Assembly: GCF_042850945.1 (NCBI RefSeq)
Contig: NZ_AP031496.1
Span: 1,860,001 to 1,924,000, forward strand
From: Halioxenophilus aromaticivorans
Lineage (GTDB): Bacteria > Pseudomonadota > Gammaproteobacteria > Pseudomonadales > Cellvibrionaceae
Reading direction: 5' to 3'
DNA length: 64,000 nt
Part shown: positions 26,404-34,718 of the stretch, piece by piece
Layout of the letters: every line of letters starts with the position of its first letter
Position numbering within the stretch: position 1 is the stretch's first letter
Notes under the pieces: generated by a model
The model's database searches: none
What the model saw: the letters and a program-made list of their open reading frames with translations, nothing else
Told to the model about the DNA's origin: nothing
Program-made: the position numbers and the translations under genes

Positions 26404-26502
26404 AGGTTAGATTCTCTCGGCCAAGTTTTAAATTGTTCTGATGATTGTCGTTTGCTGTTATCATGCGCCGTCCTTCTAAGTTTGTGCATACAAGGAGTTA
26501 TT

Positions 26503-28872
26503 GTGGTCGATCAGATTATCCCGTTTGAACAACTGGGAATGAATGATGTTGAAAAAGTTGGCGGCAAGAACGCCTCTCTAGGTGAGATGATTAGCCATCT
26601 TACCAGCTTGGGCGTTCGCGTTCCCACCGGCTTTGCCACCACCGCCGATGCGTTCCGAACCTTTCTCAGTCAAAGTGGCCTCGATGACCGAATCCACAAG
26701 ATACTCGACGAGCTCAACATCGACGATGTTAACGCACTTGTCGAGGCTGGCAAGCAAATCCGTCAGTGGGTGGTAGAAACCCCCTTTACCCCAGAGCTGG
26801 AACAAGCCATCCGAGACGGCTACAAAGATCTGTGTGGTGATCTAGACGACATCGCCGTTGCCGTGCGTTCCTCTGCTACCGCCGAAGACTTGCCGGATGC
26901 TTCCTTCGCCGGCCAGCAAGAGACCTTCCTTAATATCCGTGGCATCGAAAATGTACTGCACTCCTGTAAAGAGGTGTTTGCGTCGCTGTTCAATGATCGT
27001 GCCATTTCCTATCGAGTTCACCAGGGTTTCGATCACAAAGACGTGGCCTTGTCGGCCGGTATTCAGCGCATGTGCCGCAGTGAAACCGGCGCCTCCGGTG
27101 TAATGTTCACCATCGACACTGAATCTGGCCACAAAGACATGGTGTTTATCACCGCGTCTTACGGTTTGGGCGAGATGGTCGTACAAGGTGCGGTTAACCC
27201 CGATGAGTTCTACGTTCACAAACCTACTCTGGCCAAAGGCCACCGCAGTGTTATCCGTCGTACTCTGGGATCAAAAGCGGAGAAAATGATCTATGGTGCC
27301 AGCGCCGAGGCCGGTAAGTCCGTTGAGGTGGTCCCGGTGGCGGAAGATCTTCGCGGCCAGTTCTCCATCGGTGACGACGATATTTTAGAGCTGGCTAAAC
27401 AAGCTATGATCATCGAAGAGCATTACGGTCGCCCCATGGATATCGAATGGGGTAAAGATGGTGACGACGGCAAAATCTATATTCTGCAAGCGCGCCCCGA
27501 AACCGTACGCAGCCAGATGACCGGTAACACCATGGAGCGTTACCGCCTGAAAGAAACCAGCGAGCTGTTGGCCACCGGCCGCGCCATTGGCGATAAAATA
27601 GGCGCCGGTAATGTTCGAGTTGTGGCGGGCCTTGAGGAAATGGATCAAGTTCAGGATGGCGATGTACTGGTTACCGACATGACCGACCCGGATTGGGAGC
27701 CCGTCATGAAGCGTTGTGCGGCGATTGTAACCAACCGTGGTGGGCGTACCTGTCACGCGGCAATTATCGCTCGCGAGCTCGGTATCCCAGCGGTGGTTGG
27801 CTGTGAAGACGCCACCGAGCGCCTAACCACGGGTCAACAAGCCACCGTGAGCTGTGCCGAAGGTGACACCGGTAACATCTGGGCCGGATTACTCGAATTT
27901 GAAATCATCAAAACCGATACCTCTGAAATGCCAGAGCTTGAGGTCGACGTTATGATGAACGTGGCTAACCCAGATCGAGCTATGAGCTTCTCCATGTTGC
28001 CCAACAAAGGTGTCGGCTTGGCGCGCTTGGAATTCATCATCAATCGCCAAATCGGGATACACCCTAAAGCGCTGTTGAATTTTGATCAGCAGAGCGAAGA
28101 GCTGAAAACCACCATAACCGAAATGTCCTCTGGTTATGAATCACCGGTGGATTTCTACGTCGAAAAAATCGTTGAAGGCGTGGCCACCATTGCGGCTTCT
28201 TTCTACCCTAACAAGGTCATTGTGCGGATGTCGGATTTTAAATCCAACGAATACGCCAACCTGGTTGGCGGTAACCAGTACGAGCCGGAAGAAGAAAACC
28301 CAATGATTGGCTTCCGCGGTGCTTCACGCTACATTGCTGAAAGCTTTCGCGATTGTTTTGAACTCGAATGCAAAGCCATGAAGAAGGTCCGCAATGAACT
28401 GGGGCTGGATAACGTATGGCTGATGATTCCGTTCGTTCGTACCGTGAGCGAGGCTCAGGCGGTGGAAAAGATCCTGGCGGACAACGGTTTAGTGCGTGGT
28501 CAGGATGGTTTAAAACTGATCATGATGTGCGAGCTGCCTTCCAACGCAGTACTGGCCGACGAGTTCTTGCAATACTTCGATGGCTTCTCCATCGGCTCCA
28601 ACGATATGACTCAGCTTACTTTAGGTTTGGATCGTGATTCTGGGTTAATTGCCCATTTGTTTGATGAGCGCAACGAAGCCGTTAAGAAGATGCTGAAAAT
28701 GGCCATCGAAGCCTGTCGAGCCCAGGGTAAGTACGTTGGTATCTGCGGCCAGGGGCCTTCGGATCACCCTGATTTGGCACGCTGGTTGATGGAGCAAAAC
28801 ATCACCTCGGTATCACTGACACCAGATACTGTGCAGGAAACCTGGATGTTCTTAGCCGAAAACAGCAAGTAA
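26503..28872 (+). CDS. ppsA: phosphoenolpyruvate synthase
   Basis: The 789-residue enzyme makes PEP from pyruvate and ATP for gluconeogenesis. It has an N-terminal ATP-grasp-like nucleotide-binding domain (VGGKNASLGEM near residue 20), the phospho-His domain with GGRTCHAAIIARELGIPAVVG (catalytic His near residue 418), and a C-terminal PEP/pyruvate barrel with GSNDMTQLTLGLDRDSG near residue 700. The GTG at 26503, behind AAGGAG, is the start; length then equals that of E. coli PpsA (792). Control by the divergent ppsR product is expected. A strong terminator follows. Confidence 0.98.
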   Translation: MVDQIIPFEQLGMNDVEKVGGKNASLGEMISHLTSLGVRVPTGFATTADAFRTFLSQSGLDDRIHKILDELNIDDVNALVEAGKQIRQWVVETPFTPELEQAIRDGYKDLCGDLDDIAVAVRSSATAEDLPDASFAGQQETFLNIRGIENVLHSCKEVFASLFNDRAISYRVHQGFDHKDVALSAGIQRMCRSETGASGVMFTIDTESGHKDMVFITASYGLGEMVVQGAVNPDEFYVHKPTLAKGHRSVIRRTLGSKAEKMIYGASAEAGKSVEVVPVAEDLRGQFSIGDDDILELAKQAMIIEEHYGRPMDIEWGKDGDDGKIYILQARPETVRSQMTGNTMERYRLKETSELLATGRAIGDKIGAGNVRVVAGLEEMDQVQDGDVLVTDMTDPDWEPVMKRCAAIVTNRGGRTCHAAIIARELGIPAVVGCEDATERLTTGQQATVSCAEGDTGNIWAGLLEFEIIKTDTSEMPELEVDVMMNVANPDRAMSFSMLPNKGVGLARLEFIINRQIGIHPKALLNFDQQSEELKTTITEMSSGYESPVDFYVEKIVEGVATIAASFYPNKVIVRMSDFKSNEYANLVGGNQYEPEEENPMIGFRGASRYIAESFRDCFELECKAMKKVRNELGLDNVWLMIPFVRTVSEAQAVEKILADNGLVRGQDGLKLIMMCELPSNAVLADEFLQYFDGFSIGSNDMTQLTLGLDRDSGLIAHLFDERNEAVKKMLKMAIEACRAQGKYVGICGQGPSDHPDLARWLMEQNITSVSLTPDTVQETWMFLAENSK

Positions 28873-28884
28873 TCTGTTACCTTT

Positions 28885-28912
28885 AACGGGCCGAGTTATT
28901 CGGCCCGTTTTT
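28885..28912 (+). terminator. intrinsic terminator of ppsA
   Basis: A perfect 10-bp stem (AACGGGCCGA / TCGGCCCGTT) with a 5-base loop leads into a run of five T residues. It lies 12 bp past the ppsA stop. Confidence 0.95.
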
Positions 28913-29180
28913 CTTCCCCTCCCATTTTCTTCCGCTGCCTTCTTTTACTCTTCCGTGGCCACCTCAATTTCATCTAAAGGTCATCCAGCGCTGGCGCTTT
29001 TGGAATGAGCCTGCATTGTCAAAATGACTGTTCAAATTTCCATCCTTTGTAAAATGTTCACAAATATGAGCAATGAGTCGACTGTTTTTTGCATTCCGCG
29101 GTCACTTTTTACCAAGAACAGGTGTTAAAAATTGGCCATTGCTCTAGTCTAACCCCGCCGAAACATTTCTATATTAGCAA

Positions 29181-29220
29181 GAACGCAGAACGCAGAACGC
29201 AGAACGCAGAACGCAGAACG
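29181..29220. repeat. heptanucleotide tandem repeat, 5.7 copies
   Basis: The unit GAACGCA is repeated without a mismatch from 29181 to 29220. Perfect heptamers of this copy number are prone to slippage during replication. Confidence 0.95.
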
Positions 29221-29291
29221 GATTGCCGGGCTAGGATCGTGTTAGGAGGCCAAATAGGAATCGGCTCGAAAGTTGCTAGTTTTGTGGGCAA

Positions 29292-29333
29292 AAGGTTGTT
29301 TGTAAGAGGTTATGTGCAAGAGGTTGCATGACA
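29292..29333. repeat. 14-bp degenerate tandem repeat, three units
   Basis: Units AGGTTGTTTGTAAG, AGGTTATGTGCAAG and AGGTTGCATGACAG are head to tail, 71 bp after the heptamer array. Confidence 0.7.
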
Positions 29334-29486
29334 GAAGTAACTGGTGATCAGCAGAAAGCAGTGCGAGCAGCAGTGGAGAGTATTATTTGTACTAAACCAC
29401 AGGTTTCAGTGCAAGCAGGTTAAAGGCCATCATACTGGTATTTGGCTCAGTGCGGTGTACAGGGTTCCAAACAGGTTTACAGTTTT

Positions 29487-30275
29487 ATGCGTCGACATTT
29501 GATTTTGACACACGGTCGTTCAGGAAGTAATTTTCTGACTAATTCATTGAATTTACACCCGCAAATTGTTAATTATGGCGAGGTACTGGGGGATTGGACC
29601 TTACCCAGCAAACTGCGCAGGGTGGGGCTATTGGAGAACCAATCGCTGCCCAGCTATCTCGATCAGCTCTACAACAGCAAAGCCTTGTTTTACTGTGCCC
29701 AGGCTTGGTCTGCTAAGCAGCATCTCATCAAACACAAACCAGTCAATTTAAAGCGGCATTCAGCGGTTAAATCCCTGGGTATTAAAGAGTTTGGTATCCA
29801 TTTTCAGCGCAATGGCTTGGCGGACTATCTGCAGGATCACCACGATATTGATGTCATATATTTATATCGCGAAAACATTCTGGACCGCTACATCTCGGTG
29901 CAGTCGTTGCAACGTAATCGCGTTGTGTTATCGGAAAGTAGCACCACGCGCCTGGCTAAAATGACCATCGATATCGATGACATGATGCAGTCGCTGGATG
30001 TCTTACGCGGCGAACTCGATTACACCCATCAATTGATAGCCAGTTTGGCGCCGAATAGGGTGCTGACTATCCGTTACGAAGATGCCTTCAAAGACGGCAT
30101 TTGTTTGCAGGCAATGTGCAACCAAGTGTTTCAGTTTTTAGGCGTGGAAACCATCGCCGAAAAAAGCCAACAAAAGAAAATTTTGTCGCGCTCCTTGGAG
30201 CAGGTGATCGATAACTTTGACGATTTTCAGTCTGCGATACACCGCAGCCAATACAGCAATTTGTTGGCCGTATAA
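29487..30275 (+). CDS. Stf0-like sulfotransferase family protein
   Basis: The 262-residue protein starts at the ATG at 29487; the frame is open 15 codons upstream with only a TTG. The N-terminus MRRHLILTHGRSGSNFLTNSL carries the PAPS 5'-phosphosulfate loop (GRSGSN). The 3'-phosphate region is suggested by DVIYLYRENILDRYISVQSLQ near residue 128, and VLTIRYEDAF near residue 190 is typical of sulfotransferases that act on carbohydrates or lipids. It should transfer sulfate from PAPS to an unknown acceptor, probably a cell-surface glycan or lipid. No partner genes adjoin it; a long repeat-bearing spacer precedes it and rraA follows. Confidence 0.8.
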   Translation: MRRHLILTHGRSGSNFLTNSLNLHPQIVNYGEVLGDWTLPSKLRRVGLLENQSLPSYLDQLYNSKALFYCAQAWSAKQHLIKHKPVNLKRHSAVKSLGIKEFGIHFQRNGLADYLQDHHDIDVIYLYRENILDRYISVQSLQRNRVVLSESSTTRLAKMTIDIDDMMQSLDVLRGELDYTHQLIASLAPNRVLTIRYEDAFKDGICLQAMCNQVFQFLGVETIAEKSQQKKILSRSLEQVIDNFDDFQSAIHRSQYSNLLAV

Positions 30276-30398
30276 CCGGGCTTTGGCCAGCTATTCTCGC
30301 TAGCCATCCCCACGCTAAAGAATGCCTTAGTCGCATTGCTATTTGCAGATACTTGGCGCATGCTGCTAATTTAATTTTTCAGTTAGCAGGTAAATTCT

Positions 30399-30893
30399 AT
30401 GAGCCAATGGTGTACTCCAGATATTTGTGATGCTTACCCAGACGACGTCCGTGTGCTGCACTTAGCGCTGAACAGTTATGGTGGCAAAAGCAACTTTTAT
30501 GGTGAGGTCGTTACCATTAAATGCCACGAAGACAATTCCTTGGTGAAGGAGCAGGCTTCCAAGCCGGGTAACGGACGAGTGATGGTTGTCGATGGCGGCG
30601 GTTCCTTACGACGCGCATTGCTGGGCGACATGATCGCCGAAGCGGCGGTTAAAAATGGTTGGGCAGGCTTAGTTATCTACGGCTGTGTGCGTGATGTCGA
30701 TGCCTTAGCTGATTTGAGTTTGGGGGTTAAAGCGTTGGCTAGCATTCCTCTTAAAACTGAAAAACGTGGCATTGGCGATTTAAACGTTGAACTAGAATTC
30801 GGTGGTGCCGTAATTAAAGCCGGCGATACTGTCTACGCCGATAATAATGGTGTGGTGTTTTCCGACAGCGCCTTAGATTTAACTAAAATATAA
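30399..30893 (+). CDS. rraA: RNase E activity regulator RraA
   Basis: The 164-residue protein matches RraA, which forms a trimeric ring and inhibits RNase E in the degradosome. The start MSQWCTPDICDAYPDDV, the central VVDGGGSLRRALLGDMIAE near residue 64, and YGCVRDVDAL near residue 98 are family landmarks; homologues with the same fold are aldolases, but the length and sequence agree with the RraA branch. The ATG has AGGT about ten bases upstream. It converges on the DUF2971 gene, with a hairpin element between. Confidence 0.92.
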   Translation: MSQWCTPDICDAYPDDVRVLHLALNSYGGKSNFYGEVVTIKCHEDNSLVKEQASKPGNGRVMVVDGGGSLRRALLGDMIAEAAVKNGWAGLVIYGCVRDVDALADLSLGVKALASIPLKTEKRGIGDLNVELEFGGAVIKAGDTVYADNNGVVFSDSALDLTKI

Positions 30894-30906
30894 CTACGCC
30901 GAGCCT

Positions 30907-31029
30907 ACAGGGCCTAGGGCCTGTTAATACTAGTTCGGAGCCTCAGTTGAACAGGAAGATACTCGGGGCGCGCAGCCTCCAGCAGTGGTAGCAAATTAGT
31001 GTTAACAGGCCCTAGAGCTTAGGCCCTGT
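30907..31029. mobile_element. MITE-like or bidirectional-terminator hairpin element
   Basis: Near-perfect 19-bp inverted repeats (left 30914-30932 reads CTAGGGCCTGTTAATACTA; right 30997-31015 is its reverse complement with one mismatch) flank a 64-bp core. A further outer pair, ACAGGGCC at 30907-30914 and GGCCCTGT at 31022-31029, extends the structure. There is no open frame in the core. It sits between the convergent ends of rraA and the DUF2971 gene and takes in the latter's stop codon. It could be a small non-autonomous transposon relic or an unusually long bidirectional terminator; there is no clear target-site duplication. Confidence 0.55.
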
Positions 31030-32071
31030 GTTCATTTAGCGGCAGAGAAACTTCTTCTAGCATTTGGTCCAGCGCCGCATCGCCGGAGATCGAGTCCTGG
31101 TCTAGATCCGGCAGGTCGTCGAAATCTTCCCCAGTGTCTTCTTCTAGGGCCGGGTCGAGCTCTGGCATTTGGCTTTTGATAAACTTGCGGCGGAAGGCCA
31201 TTTGATAACTGCCCGGCTGCATTTCGGTTTGCAAAACGCGCACGTTGGGGTTGATGGCTAGCGCCTGTTCTATTAAAGATTCGCGGGCGGATTTGGGTGT
31301 ATGTAAACCGAAACAGATTGCGTCTAGATCTGCGCCGTTGAAAACAATATCGCTGTAGTCATCGTCGGTGCGGGCCAGCGCTTTTTCTGAAATAACTTTA
31401 AAGCAACGCCATTCTCGTTGGTGGGCCAAGCTTTTGGCTTTGGTGAGAAATTTATCGGTAAATACCTGGCCATGCTCTTCCTGAAAATTCTTAATAACAG
31501 CCTCTACCTGATCTGCCAATAAGCTAATTTCCGGGCGTGTGTCTTGGTACTGTATTTTATGAGGCTCTTCAAAGTCGGTGTGCTCACCAACATTAAATCG
31601 CAGGGCCACCCCTCTATGATGATTACCCCATTGCTGCCAAGCCATGGGATTGTTTAATCGCGAGCTAAAACAACACAATCGCAGTCGCATACAGTAGCTG
31701 CGCCAGTTTTGCATTAGCCGTTGATTATATTCGTCGCGGGCATTTACCAGAGGTTTCAGTAAACCTCTCAGTACCTCATCGGCCTCATCCGGTGAGGCAA
31801 ATCGATCCTCCGAGCGCCATCGGCGTATGGCCTGCAATATCGGCGTTGAACCCCCCGGCCTGTCCGGGCAAAAGATCAAGTTTACTGCGTGTTTAACCGT
31901 GGCTGCGAGCAGCTCCTGCGGTGTAAAACACAGCTCACTTGTGTGGTTGAGTTCAAAAGGGTCGATGAAAAGGTGTGGGGCGCTCCAGCGCAGCGCTTGC
32001 GATGTGAGAATTTTTTCGGCCGTTACGGTATCGCAGAATTTCACGAGACTGTCGGGGGTTTTGTTAACCAC
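31019..32071 (-). CDS. DUF2971-family protein
   Basis: The 350-residue cytoplasmic protein begins MVNKTPDSLVKFC, with the family features LRWSAPHLFIDPFELN near residue 28 (the form LRFS.P..FNDPFE is usual), LCCFSSRLNNPMAWQQWGNHHRGVALRF (in outline) near residue 132, and a K.L.HQREWRCFKV segment near residue 215. DUF2971 proteins have no firmly established activity. They are often accessory or defence-associated, and the fold may relate to a nuclease or ADP-ribosyl-type domain, which I cannot verify. The C-terminal 40 residues are strongly acidic (DPALEEDTGEDFDDLPDLDQD). It converges on rraA. Confidence 0.8.
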   Translation of the reverse strand: MVNKTPDSLVKFCDTVTAEKILTSQALRWSAPHLFIDPFELNHTSELCFTPQELLAATVKHAVNLIFCPDRPGGSTPILQAIRRWRSEDRFASPDEADEVLRGLLKPLVNARDEYNQRLMQNWRSYCMRLRLCCFSSRLNNPMAWQQWGNHHRGVALRFNVGEHTDFEEPHKIQYQDTRPEISLLADQVEAVIKNFQEEHGQVFTDKFLTKAKSLAHQREWRCFKVISEKALARTDDDYSDIVFNGADLDAICFGLHTPKSARESLIEQALAINPNVRVLQTEMQPGSYQMAFRRKFIKSQMPELDPALEEDTGEDFDDLPDLDQDSISGDAALDQMLEEVSLPLNEHRA

Positions 32072-32389
32072 GGCTTATCCTTCTAAATCATAACGTCGTA
32101 ACTGGTGCCCCACGATTGACTGTGCACTGGGCAACATAAGTGTTATCGGCACGGCAATTCAAAAGTTTACGGGATATGTCAACCGTCCATCCGCTCAAAT
32201 TACTTTATAAGGTGGTTTGCGCCGGCTTACAGAACACCCGTATTTGGCCTGTACAACGGCCGGGCTGCCAAATAATCACCGAGCTCGCTTCTCTAACACC
32301 GCTCGCTTACTTTAGAATAGCGGCCGTCCCAACCCACAGGTATAGCCTGTCCCCAGTAACCCCTGTCCCCAGAAACCCAGGAGGCCACC
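32072..32389. other. 318-bp spacer upstream of pyrB
   Basis: Shared upstream region of the DUF2971 gene (minus) and pyrB (plus). No gene is supported. A perfect-but-one 16-bp duplication lies immediately before the pyrB ribosome-binding site. I see no pyrimidine-tract attenuator of the E. coli pyrBI type. Confidence 0.5.
32346..32377. repeat. 16-bp tandem duplication before pyrB
   Basis: CCTGTCCCCAGTAACC is followed directly by CCTGTCCCCAGAAACC (one mismatch). The pyrB Shine-Dalgarno AGGAGG begins immediately after. Confidence 0.8.
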
Positions 32390-33406
32390 GTGCAATTAAC
32401 CGGAAGTCACATCTTGTCGATATCGCAGTTTGATCGAGACACCATAGAACGGGTGTTCACCGTGGCAGACAGCATGACTCCCTACGCTGCGCGCAGGCGT
32501 GTCACGCGGGTGTTGGAAGGCGCCATCCTGGGTAATATGTTTTTTGAGCCCAGTACTCGTACCCGAGTTAGTTTTGGTTGCGCCTTTAACCTGCTGGGCG
32601 GCGAAGTGCGGGAAACCACTGGCTTTGAAAGCTCGGCCATTGCCAAAGGGGAGTCGCTGTACGACACCGCCCGGGTGTTATCCGGTTACAGCGACGTCAT
32701 CTGCATGCGGCATCCTCAGGAGGGCTCCGTGGCGGAGTTTGCCGAAGCCAGCCGAGTGCCAGTAATCAATGGCGGCGATGGCGCTAATGAACACCCAAGC
32801 CAAGCGCTGCTGGATTTGTACACCATTCGCAGCGAGTTAGCCGGCCGGGGGCGGGGCGTAGATGGCATGCGCATCGCCATGATTGGTGACTTAAAATACG
32901 GCAGAACAGTGCACTCCTTGGCCAAGCTGCTGCTGTTGTACCAGGATATTCAGCTGATTTTGGTGTCGCCCAAAGAATTGGCAATGCCCGAGGAAATTGT
33001 TGAGCAGCTGCGCCTGCGAGGCCACGATGTCAAGGTCACCGACGAACTCACCGAAAGCATTCAAAAAGTGGATATTGTTTACTCCACGCGTATCCAGGAA
33101 GAGCGTTTTCAAAGTAAAGACGAGGCTGATTTATACCGCGGCCGGTTCAGATTGAACCAGGCCATCTATACGCAGTACTGCGAACCCAACACGGTAATCA
33201 TGCATCCCTTGCCCCGAGACTCTCGGGCCGACGCTAACGAGCTGGATAATGACCTCAACCAAAACCCCAACCTGGCCATATTCAGACAAACCGACAACGG
33301 CGTTTTGGTGCGCATGGCGCTGTTTGCCCTGGTGTTGGATGTCGCCGACCAGGTAGACAAGTACGCCCGTGACGTGCGTTGGTACAATGCCTCTCGCAAT
33401 GGCTAG
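32390..33406 (+). CDS. pyrB: aspartate carbamoyltransferase catalytic chain
   Basis: The 338-residue protein catalyses the first committed step of pyrimidine synthesis. Carbamoyl-phosphate binding motif FFEPSTRTRVSFG near residue 47, GGDGANEHPSQALLDLYTI near residue 125 and MHPLPRDSRAD near residue 265 are all present. The GTG start has AGGAGG at an ideal distance. It is about 25 residues longer than E. coli PyrB (311) and has no pyrI regulatory gene next to it, so it is probably a stand-alone trimer. It converges on the DUF3549 gene. Confidence 0.95.
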   Translation: MQLTGSHILSISQFDRDTIERVFTVADSMTPYAARRRVTRVLEGAILGNMFFEPSTRTRVSFGCAFNLLGGEVRETTGFESSAIAKGESLYDTARVLSGYSDVICMRHPQEGSVAEFAEASRVPVINGGDGANEHPSQALLDLYTIRSELAGRGRGVDGMRIAMIGDLKYGRTVHSLAKLLLLYQDIQLILVSPKELAMPEEIVEQLRLRGHDVKVTDELTESIQKVDIVYSTRIQEERFQSKDEADLYRGRFRLNQAIYTQYCEPNTVIMHPLPRDSRADANELDNDLNQNPNLAIFRQTDNGVLVRMALFALVLDVADQVDKYARDVRWYNASRNG

Positions 33407-33486
33407 CGCAGAAGTTGTTGGCCACGTAAATGACGGCTTTGATTATGCCTGCAGCGACACAGATACTGTTGCAGGGTAACAGCCCG

Positions 33487-33514
33487 TCACCTTCCTCTTT
33501 TCACCTTCCGCTTT
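33487..33514. repeat. 14-bp tandem duplication
   Basis: TCACCTTCCTCTTT is followed directly by TCACCTTCCGCTTT (one mismatch). The second copy reaches into the stop codon of the DUF3549 gene. Confidence 0.7.
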
Positions 33515-34565
33515 ACCCATTACCACCGGCTTGTACCCGTTCAAACAATGCGCCAATGGCAGCCATCAGCGTTGCTGAGCGCTGTGGATGACGCAGGGCT
33601 TGCATTAGGCTGGGTTTCAGTTCGGGTAATGCCATTAGATCCGCTACCACTTGAATAAAATTATCGTGGCCAAGCTTTGCCAATAGCTCTAAAAACTGTA
33701 AGCCGAGTTCGGTGTCGGCCAAGTCGGCACTGCAGCGCGAGGCGATGGCTGCCACCACTTCAACGTCGGGCTCGGCCATCAGTGCCATTGATTTGATTAG
33801 GGCTTGGCGCCTTAACCCGGTGGCTTGGCTGTGTGACATACCACGGATGGCGGCAGCGATAACATTGCTATTGGGTTGGTCGGTTTGTAATTCGCAGTGT
33901 AAGCGATCAATCAGGGTTTGGCACAGGCTGGCGTTGATGGCCTCGTGCTCCAGCAATTGGGCAAAGCCAATAAAGGCCGGCGCTGGGGCTTGTTTTAAGC
34001 CTTGTTTTAACAGTGTTTGGTAATCCTGCCAGCGGGCGGTGACATCCGCTAGGCCCTGAATGCCCAGGTTTTGCCAGGCTTCGTCGTTGGGGGATGCGAG
34101 ATAATCGTGGGCGGCTTGGAAGAACTGACTGGGAGGACGTATTAGGATGGCGCTGACTTTGGCGTGGAAAGCGGCCTGTCGATCTTGCGGTAGGCTAAAG
34201 GCGTAGGGGTTGTTGTCCAGCACGGCACTGAGTTGCTGGCCACTCTGCGCCGCTTGGATATTGGAGCCTATGGACAGCAGCAGCTGTTGCAGAAACTGAT
34301 CGCGCTCCCCGGGGGCCAGAAACCCCATTTCATCCAGCGGCAACTTCAACGACCAGACCATGGGGCTGGCTTTGTTGGCTTGCGTCCAAAACACCACGCC
34401 CAGCCAGGCATGGCCGAGATAGGCATGGGGGTAGGGGGTGGCCAGCTGATCGGCCTTGGTAAAGGCTTCCTTGGAGAGCTTTTGAATGCGCCGCCCCAAA
34501 TCGAAGTAGCGTGCTTCGGCACCTAAATACTCAAAAAACCCGGTGATGCCTTCTACATTGGCCAT
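33513..34565 (-). CDS. DUF3549-family protein
   Basis: The 350-residue cytoplasmic, mostly helical protein starts at the ATG at 34565 (MANVEGITGFFEYLGAE), with CAGAG upstream; 27 more codons are open upstream but look non-coding. The start and the segment HAYLGHAWLGVVFWTQ near residue 48 match DUF3549, a family I know only from gammaproteobacteria such as Pseudomonas and Alteromonadales. The C-terminal half reads like helical repeats. Function is unknown. It diverges from the kynureninase-like gene with 153 bp between them. Confidence 0.8.
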   Translation of the reverse strand: MANVEGITGFFEYLGAEARYFDLGRRIQKLSKEAFTKADQLATPYPHAYLGHAWLGVVFWTQANKASPMVWSLKLPLDEMGFLAPGERDQFLQQLLLSIGSNIQAAQSGQQLSAVLDNNPYAFSLPQDRQAAFHAKVSAILIRPPSQFFQAAHDYLASPNDEAWQNLGIQGLADVTARWQDYQTLLKQGLKQAPAPAFIGFAQLLEHEAINASLCQTLIDRLHCELQTDQPNSNVIAAAIRGMSHSQATGLRRQALIKSMALMAEPDVEVVAAIASRCSADLADTELGLQFLELLAKLGHDNFIQVVADLMALPELKPSLMQALRHPQRSATLMAAIGALFERVQAGGNG

Positions 34566-34718
34566 AGTCTTACTCTGTTTCTGCTGCTTTGTAGTCTTCG
34601 GCGGCGAATTGTAACGCAAACCCAACTTTACCGCTGCCCTACGCATTGCTAATGTTTGGCTATACTTTCTACCCTAAACCCTCTTTTAATACCGGTTAGA
34701 TGAGCCAGGAAACGCCCT

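Larger units (their letters stand above)
28913..29486. other. 574-bp spacer with two tandem-repeat arrays
   Basis: No gene is supported. An 80-codon frame at 29089 runs through the heptamer array and encodes NAERRT-type repeats with no ribosome-binding site. The left half is AT-rich and unremarkable; the right half contains a heptamer array and a 14-bp array. Confidence 0.55.

Noticed and set aside
29089..29331. 80-codon frame with NAERRT repeats
   Set aside because: It arises from the heptamer array; no Shine-Dalgarno, and the flanks look non-coding.
30907..31029. tRNA or other structured RNA gene
   Set aside because: The hairpin does not fold as a cloverleaf and has no conserved tRNA bases; no tRNA is seen anywhere in the window.
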